A model generated the notes under the pieces. It was given only the letters and a program-made list of their open reading frames with translations. It was not told the origin of the DNA and did not search any database. A stretch of 64,000 nt of DNA. Origin: Thelonectria olida (lineage: Eukaryota; Ascomycota; Sordariomycetes; Hypocreales; Nectriaceae). The stretch spans positions 1 to 64,000 of the forward strand of contig JAGPYM010000095.1 of NCBI GenBank assembly GCA_020736575.1, in the 5' to 3' direction. Positions 57,500 through 64,000 of this stretch are shown here, one piece after another; position 1 is the first letter of the stretch; each line of letters opens with the position of its first letter. A program made the translations under genes and the position numbers.

Positions 57500-59645
57500 T
57501 ATATATTTATTTAATATATTAAATAGATATAGCTATTTTAGCTTTTAATATATTATTAAATATAATAACTTATTATATTATTTAAACTTTAACACTTTAA
57601 TCTTTTTACTAATATAAATTTAAAACCTTTTAGTTTTATTTATTAGAAATTAATAAAATTATTATATAATAAAAGCTTATATTTAAAAGGTTATTATATT
57701 ATTTTAAATATTATTATACTATTATATTTATATTAAAAGTTAACTTATTAATACTTTTAATTTTATATTAAATAACTTGCTTTTAACTTATAATATTTTA
57801 CTTAATAATATAAAAGTTACTATTAAAGTCTAGTAATTTTAAAACTTAATTAATTAACTTTATACTTAAGTATAAAGCTAAGCCCTAATAGTTTAATAAA
57901 AAGGAAAATATAATTTTAATAAAGTAATTAAGCCCCCTTAATTAAAACCTTTTAATAAAGTTTAAAAATATTATACCTTTTTTTATATATTTTAAAACTT
58001 ACTTTTACTAGTTTTTATATAAACTTACTTTAGCTAAAAGAAAGGTTATATATACTTATAATTATATAAAAGAATTATAGCTACTTAGTTTAAACTTATT
58101 ATAAGAGACTATTTTAAATATAATAATAATACTAATGAAAATTAAAATATAGTTAATATTTTTTTAAAATAAAATAATTTTAAAATTATACTTAAAAATA
58201 TATTTAAAATAGTTAATAAAAAATATTAAATAGCTACTAATATTTATTAAATTAAATAACTTATATTTATTACTATTTATATTATTATATTTTAATAAGT
58301 TATAATTAAATTTAAATAGAATAATAATATATTTATTAAAATCTATTATAAGAAACTTAAAAATAAACTTAAAAATAAAATTTATAATATAAAATAATTT
58401 AAAACCCTTATAAAGTATATTATTATAACTATTAAAATTAATAAAAAATAGTATAAATATAAAAAGGAAAAGGCTTAAAAATGTTATATAAAATAAAATA
58501 CTTTTTATAACTCTTACTATTTTAACTAGTATTAAGTAAAAAATAATAAAGGAAAAAAAAGAGCTTATTAAAATAATACTTTTTATAATATAAATTGAAA
58601 ACTTATAAAGCTTAAAGCCACTTAGTAAAATTACTTATAAGTTACTTCTTAAAATTATAAAAAGAAGAAATATTTTAAAAGTAAGTATTAAAACTCTAAT
58701 AAAATAAATTAAAAGTTTAAATTTATTTTAAAAGGTAAGAAACACTTAAATAATATTAACTAATAAAATAAACCCTAAATAGCAGTTAAAATAGCTATTA
58801 AAACTATAATAATAACTATAATAATAATAATTTAACAATTTAATAATGAATAATAATACGCTCTATTATATTAAATAACATACTATAATAATAACTATTA
58901 TATTTATAAAAATAGTAAAAATAATAAATACTATTTTTATAAGTTTTAATAAAAGGAAAAATAAAAAATACAACTTATAATATATAAAGAAACCTACTTA
59001 AAAGATTACTAAGTTTATAAAAGTAAAAAAATAAGTAAAAGTATTAGTTAATATATTTAAAAATAAAAGAACTAGCTAAAGCATTTTAAAGAAAATACTA
59101 GTAATAATATAAAGCAGCTATAACTAATTAAAATTTAACCCTTTTAATAAAATTATTCTTACTAATAATAACTTATATTATAGTAAAAAGGACTTTAATA
59201 TTATTAACTACTCTATTTTTTAAGCTATAAAAAAATAGATTTATACCTTAAATTAAAAACAAGCTTTTTAATTGCATTTAATATAATATAATAAAAAACT
59301 TAAAAAGAAATAAAGTATATTTAACTTTATAAAGCTTATAAAATAAATACTTATACTATTTATAAGAATTGCTTTAAAGGCAAATAATTAAAAAGCTCTT
59401 ATAATAATATATAAAAGTAAAATAGCAAGTTTAAAAAAAAGCAATTTTATAATAGTTTAATTAATTTCTAATAAATAAAATTAAAGGGTTTTAAGTTTAT
59501 ATTAGTAAAAAGATTAAAATGTTAAGGTTTAAGTAATATAGTAAGTTATTATATTTAATAATATGTTTAAAATAAATAAATATAACTAAATTATATTAAA
59601 AGCTAAAATAGTTATATTTATTTAATATATTAAATAAATATATTT
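57500..59645. repeat. Unit bounded by ~165-195-bp inverted repeats
   Basis: 57500-57690 matches the reverse complement of 59460-59645 over its length (shared words TTTATTTAATATATTAAATA, CTATTTTAGCTTTTAATATA and TCTTTTTACTAATATAAA), with one 28-bp insertion in the right arm. The left arm begins directly after the gypsy LTR. It could be a DNA transposon with long terminal inverted repeats or two copies of one repeat in opposite orientation. Weak plus-strand traces inside (~58,130-58,500) resemble a Gag capsid helix pattern, which would favour the second reading. Confidence 0.55.
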
Positions 59646-61307
59646 ATATATTAAGGGTATTTTCCTTAAATTATAGTTTAAAATTATAAGCCTTTTTTTA
59701 AATTATAATTTAAAAAGGTAATTTAGTTATTTAAATTATATAAAAAGGAGTAATTTTCTAGTAATTAAAAAATAGAAGTAAAATAAGTTAAAGCTAACTT
59801 TTAATATATAATAAAGTCTTTATTATAAGTTATAATAAATCTTATATATAATAAAAAAGAATAATAATATATTAAAGCTAGGAACTTATAATTAAAGTTT
59901 AAATAAGTTAACACTTTTAATAATTTTAATTTAAGTCTAGTTAATATAAAACTTATTAATTTAATAAAATAAAAACTTATTATTTAAAGTGAAAATAATA
60001 TTTTATAACTTTTTTTAATACTATTAAACTTAAATAGGGCTTAAAAATTAAAACTACTAATTAATATATAATATATATTTCCTAACTAGCTTAATAATAT
60101 ACAATTAATTAAATAGTTATAAATTAAAAAAATAGTTATTTATAAAACACTTAATAAAGAATTAAAAAATATTATAAAAAAAGGAAAAATAAAATAAGTT
60201 TATTTAATTTATAAATAAATTAAATAAAAATAGAGAATTAATATTAAAAAACTTATATTTATAATAAAATATAATAAGTAATATAATTTAAAATATATAA
60301 ACCTTACTAGTCTTATAAGTATAATATATTTCTTTTAATATAATATATTAAAATTATTATATAATTTTATAAATATTTTATTACTATTATAATTATATAT
60401 ACTATTTAAATAAAAAAGTTAAAATAATTGCTATATATTATAATTAGAACTATACTTATTTAAATAATAGTATTAAACTACTAATTTAATATTATAAAAA
60501 ATATCATTTAATTATACTATTTAAATATTATTATTTTAATAAAATATATATATAAACTCTTAAAAAAGTATATAAATAAAATATATAATAAAGTTAAATA
60601 CTTATATTTTAAGTACCTTATATATAAAAAAGCTAAAATAGCAAATTAATATTAAAAGTATTAAATATAATATATATAACCTTATAATATACTACTTTTA
60701 AAGGATAATATAGTAGAAAACTGGGTTAAAAAAGTATATTAAAAAATAGAAAATAATAAATATTACTTATAATAGAGTTATAAAACTAGTTAAAATAAGA
60801 GAAATTTATAAGACTTTTAAAAAGAGCTTTATATATAATATAAAAACCTAATAATATATTATTATAATAATATATAATATTATAAGTAAAAGTTAAAAAA
60901 TAATAGTTTATTATATTAATAAATAGTAAAATAAAAATAAATAAAAATTATTTATAAATAGTTAATTACTTTAAGCTATTATAAAAGAATAAGAATATAC
61001 TTTATAAAATATTTAATATAAAAGGAAAACTATTTAAATATATAAATAAATAAATTACTTATAAAGTTAATTATTTTAAAATATTTATTAAAAGAAAGAA
61101 TTAAAAAGTTAATTTTAATATTATACTTTTTTAAAAATATAACTTACTTTTAAGTTACTTATAGCTTTATAAATATAACTCCCTTATTAATTAGTATACT
61201 AGCTAGATATAAACTATTTAAAGTAATATAGCTAATAATATAAATAATAATATAAATAATATAAAATTTTAAACTTTTATTAAAAAAAATAAAAAGATAT
61301 AATAAAG

Positions 61308-61634
61308 TGTAAGGGGCTGGACCTGAGTTCCATACAATTAAGGATGGCCTTAATATTAAATATTTAATACTAAGGAAAAGAAAGGGAAAGGCATCCTAGC
61401 TAGGTCCTAGTAAAGGCTTAAATACCTAGCAGCTACTTGCCTCTTAAGGTAGTAGGCCCTTAAGGTATTAGCCCCTTAAGGTAGTAGTCCCTTAAGGTCA
61501 GCTGGAATAACCTAGTAAAGTTATTACTACCTTATAGCCATTTAGGTAGCCTATGCCTTTAGGGACGGCCGCAGCCTTCCAGGTTATAATATTTTATAAT
61601 AGTAGCTTAAAATAACTATTAGGCCACGCTTATA
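61308..61634 (-). repeat. LTR of a second gypsy-like copy, weakly mutated and 90 bp longer
   Basis: 327 bp with ends TGTAAG (61308-61313) and CTTATA (61629-61634). It starts GGGGCTGGACCTGAG and ends TTAGGCCACGCTTATA like the LTRs at 50,412 and 57,253, but keeps GC-rich words (GGGACGGCCGCAGCCTTCC) and contains a tandem repeat absent from the others. A C5 tract follows at 61644-61648, the polypurine tract of the minus strand, so this is a 3' LTR. Confidence 0.75.
61442..61501 (+). repeat. Four tandem 15-16-bp CCCTTAAGGTAGTAG units inside the LTR
   Basis: CTTAAGGTAGTAGGCC, CTTAAGGTATTAGCCC, CTTAAGGTAGTAGTCC, CTTAAGGTCAG: near-perfect head-to-tail units built around the palindrome CCTTAAGG. Missing from the two LTRs of the first copy and likely responsible for much of the length difference. 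Confidence 0.8.
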
Positions 61635-64000
61635 ATATTATTTCCCCCTTTTCTAGCTGCCTTACTATTAGATCTTTATAGCCTTACTACCTTTTTTTAA
61701 TATATAAAATAAATACCCACTTTATTATTTTCTAGCCTGCGCCTTATATTAGTAATTTTATTATATATTTACCTTATATTTAAATAAAAAATTATATTAT
61801 TCCTTATAATATTACTTCTAGTAGGCTCCTAATAACTTTTTTAAATTATTATAATAAATACTACCTAATTATAATATAAATACTACCTATTATATATTTA
61901 TTTTATCTTATTATTTATTTAAATTAATAAAAATTACTATTTATTTTATTATTTAATATATTTATTAATAGGTTATTATTTTATTACTATTTAGCTTAGC
62001 TAATTTCTACTTATTTATTCTATTTAACTGCCCTATTAAAATATATATTATAAATAGCCTTTTTAAATTAATAGCTATTTATAAATAAATTATTATTACC
62101 TATTTATAAGCAGTCTTATAGCTTATAAATAGCCCTTTTACTAGCTTTTTTAAGATTTATTTTTCCTTCTTTTAATAACCTTATTCCTACCTATAAGTCT
62201 ATTACTACTTAACTAGCCTTTAAATATTATTTTATTTAATTTTTAATAACTTGCAGCTAACTTATAAATAATTATAGCTTACTTTTTACTTATTTCTAGC
62301 TTCCTCTCTCCTTAACTACTATTATAATATATATTTTCTATTTTTATTTAAAATTACTATTAACCCACTTAGGCCTAATTATATTTTCTACCTTAAGTAT
62401 ACTATTAATTAAAAGCCCGGCTAAACTACTATTATTAAGTAAAAGTCTATTTTAAAAAAGCCTATTACTAGCTATAATATTTATACCTCCTATAAGTTTA
62501 ATTATTAGTTACTATTAAGTTTTAGCTAACTTATTTAATAGCTGCCTTAAGTAAGTGCTAATATTATAAGAAAAATAATAAACCTTATAATTAGATTTAT
62601 TTTATAATACTTCTATTATAACTTTACTAACTTTTTTATAGCTCCCTTATAAATATATTCTTATATTTTAAGCCCTTATTATTTTTTAATATAACTTTAT
62701 ATATAAGTCTACTAATAATTATAAGAAAGATAAAGTAAATAACTCTTATTTTACTACTTATTTATTATTAACTTATTAGAAGGATATTAAAGCTGCTATT
62801 ACTATAAGCTATTATGCCCTTTAAAAGTTTAAATATAATAATAAGTTTAAATATATTTGCGCTACTATTTATACCCTTATTATTACTAAGTAGTATAAGA
62901 CTTATAATATTATTAAGGCCTAGTAGCTTATTACTATTAATACTTTTTATATTTTAATTAATATTAGTAACTCCTTTTATTACCTTATTATAAAAATGCC
63001 TTAGGTATTATATATATTACTAGCTTAATTACTAGGTTTTACCTCTTCTCTTTCTACTTATATTAGGCCTATTAAGTTAAATAAGTATTTATAAAAATTT
63101 AAAAAGAATATATTTAAATAAATTAGAGCTAAGTAAGGCTTAGCTATTTTATTATAATATTTCTATTATTTATTATATAATATAATTAGATAGTACTAGC
63201 CTTAGGCTAAAAATAGATTATACCTTTTAAAGCTAAAAAATAATATTTCTAACTATTAGTTATACTTTTATAATTTTTTTTTATTATAATTTTACTAGCT
63301 TTTTATTAATATTTATTAAAAGGCTATTATTTATACTAGCTTATTATAATATATTTAAACTAATTTAATATAACTATTTATAAAACTAACTCTAATAGCT
63401 TTATATAAAATTATATACTTAACTTATTAAACTAATATTTAATAATAATACTTATAACCTTACTTTTACTACTTATATATAAGATTTCCTTTACTTTCTA
63501 CTTATTTTTACTATTAACTTATATTAGTAGGGGTTAGAAGTTATTATTAAGTTGCTCTAATAGAGGGTCTTATAGCGCCCTTTTAAAAATTAATATAAAA
63601 ATATAAATATTACTTTTAGTATATTTAGTTAAACTATATATTTACTAATAACTTATATAACTATATATATATAATATAGCTAGTTTAGCTTTTTTAAGGG
63701 CCTTATAAAATAAATATTTATAAAGTTAAGCTATATTTTATTTTCTATTTTAAATCTTTTTATAAGTAATTGCTATTATTTATTATATCTTTCTAATATT
63801 ACTAGGCTATTATAGTATTTATTTAAATAAACTTTATAACTTTATTAAGCTATTTAACTAGCTTTTTTACTATTATTTTATTACTATTTTAAAATAAATA
63901 TTATAATTTTACTATTAGAAATAATATATATAATAATTATATAATATAAAAAATAGGCTTATACTATTATTAAATAGTTATAATTATTTATAAGAGCTAT

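Larger units (their letters stand above)
49830..64000. repeat. RIP-degraded AT-rich block 2 (continues beyond the window)
   Basis: Fourteen kilobases of AT-rich DNA with the same depletion of CA/TG and CG as block 1 and no open frames. It is made of at least two copies of one Ty3/gypsy-like family and a unit with long inverted repeats (separate entries). 59,650-61,307 shows protein-like traces but no element could be assigned. Confidence 0.88.
61308..64000 (-). mobile_element. Second Ty3/gypsy-like copy, 3' LTR and 3' part of interior
   Basis: To the right of the LTR the interior can be aligned with that of the first copy: 62,370-62,620 parallels 51,380-51,600 (shared TATACTATTAATTA, TTTTAAAAAAGCCTATTACT and TATAATATTTATAC). 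Same orientation and same spacing from the LTR. It continues past the window end, where the 5' part and 5' LTR should lie. Confidence 0.68.

Overview
The window is from a filamentous ascomycete (Pezizomycotina). The genes carry short GT-AG introns of 41-98 bp. The protein families are typically fungal: Zn2Cys6 regulator, LaeA-like methyltransferase fold, OrsD-like zinc finger, FunK1 kinase, F-box/ankyrin. The window alternates between gene-bearing DNA of ordinary base composition and extremely AT-rich DNA full of repeats destroyed by C-to-T and G-to-A change, the mark of repeat-induced point mutation (RIP). I cannot name the species.

Bases 1-26,750 look like an eroding secondary-metabolite region, most simply read as an old sesquiterpenoid cluster. 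It holds the 5' part of a cytochrome P450, a C-terminal terpene-synthase fragment with an intact NSE metal-binding motif, a SAM methyltransferase broken by one Trp-to-TGA change, an MFS transporter, a MAPEG membrane protein, a secreted beta-lactamase-fold hydrolase, a Zn2Cys6 regulator, an atypical short-chain dehydrogenase with one in-frame stop, and the first quarter of an FAD-linked oxidase. Interspersed are an F-box/ankyrin gene, an OrsD-like zinc finger, a FunK1 kinase scrap, a probable LINE tail, and an intronless GC-rich gene resembling bacterial BtrH/papain-fold proteins. Transporter, hydrolase, MAPEG and regulator have intact spliced frames; the terpene synthase, methyltransferase, dehydrogenase and oxidase do not, so the pathway is probably no longer functional.

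Bases 26,800-39,240 are an RIP-degraded AT-rich block with few open frames. Three copies of a ~430-bp element flanked by ~12-bp target duplications (SINE-like), a pair of ~385-bp LTRs around a 2.7-kb interior, and a long TAATAG-type microsatellite can still be recognised.

Bases 39,240-49,830 form an island of ordinary DNA. It holds a Rieske/AIF-like flavoprotein pseudogene whose middle third is RIP-mutated while both ends are not, a LINE ORF1-like remnant, an RIP-killed Tc1/mariner transposase, an intact seven-TM protein and an intact cysteine-rich single-pass membrane protein.

Bases 49,830-64,000 are a second AT-rich block: a nearly full-length Ty3/gypsy-like LTR retrotransposon on the minus strand (50,412-57,489), a ~2.1-kb unit bounded by long inverted repeats, and the 3' LTR plus part of the interior of a second copy of the same family that runs off the window.

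Splice models were built by eye from reading frame, splice signals and family fit. No search was run.
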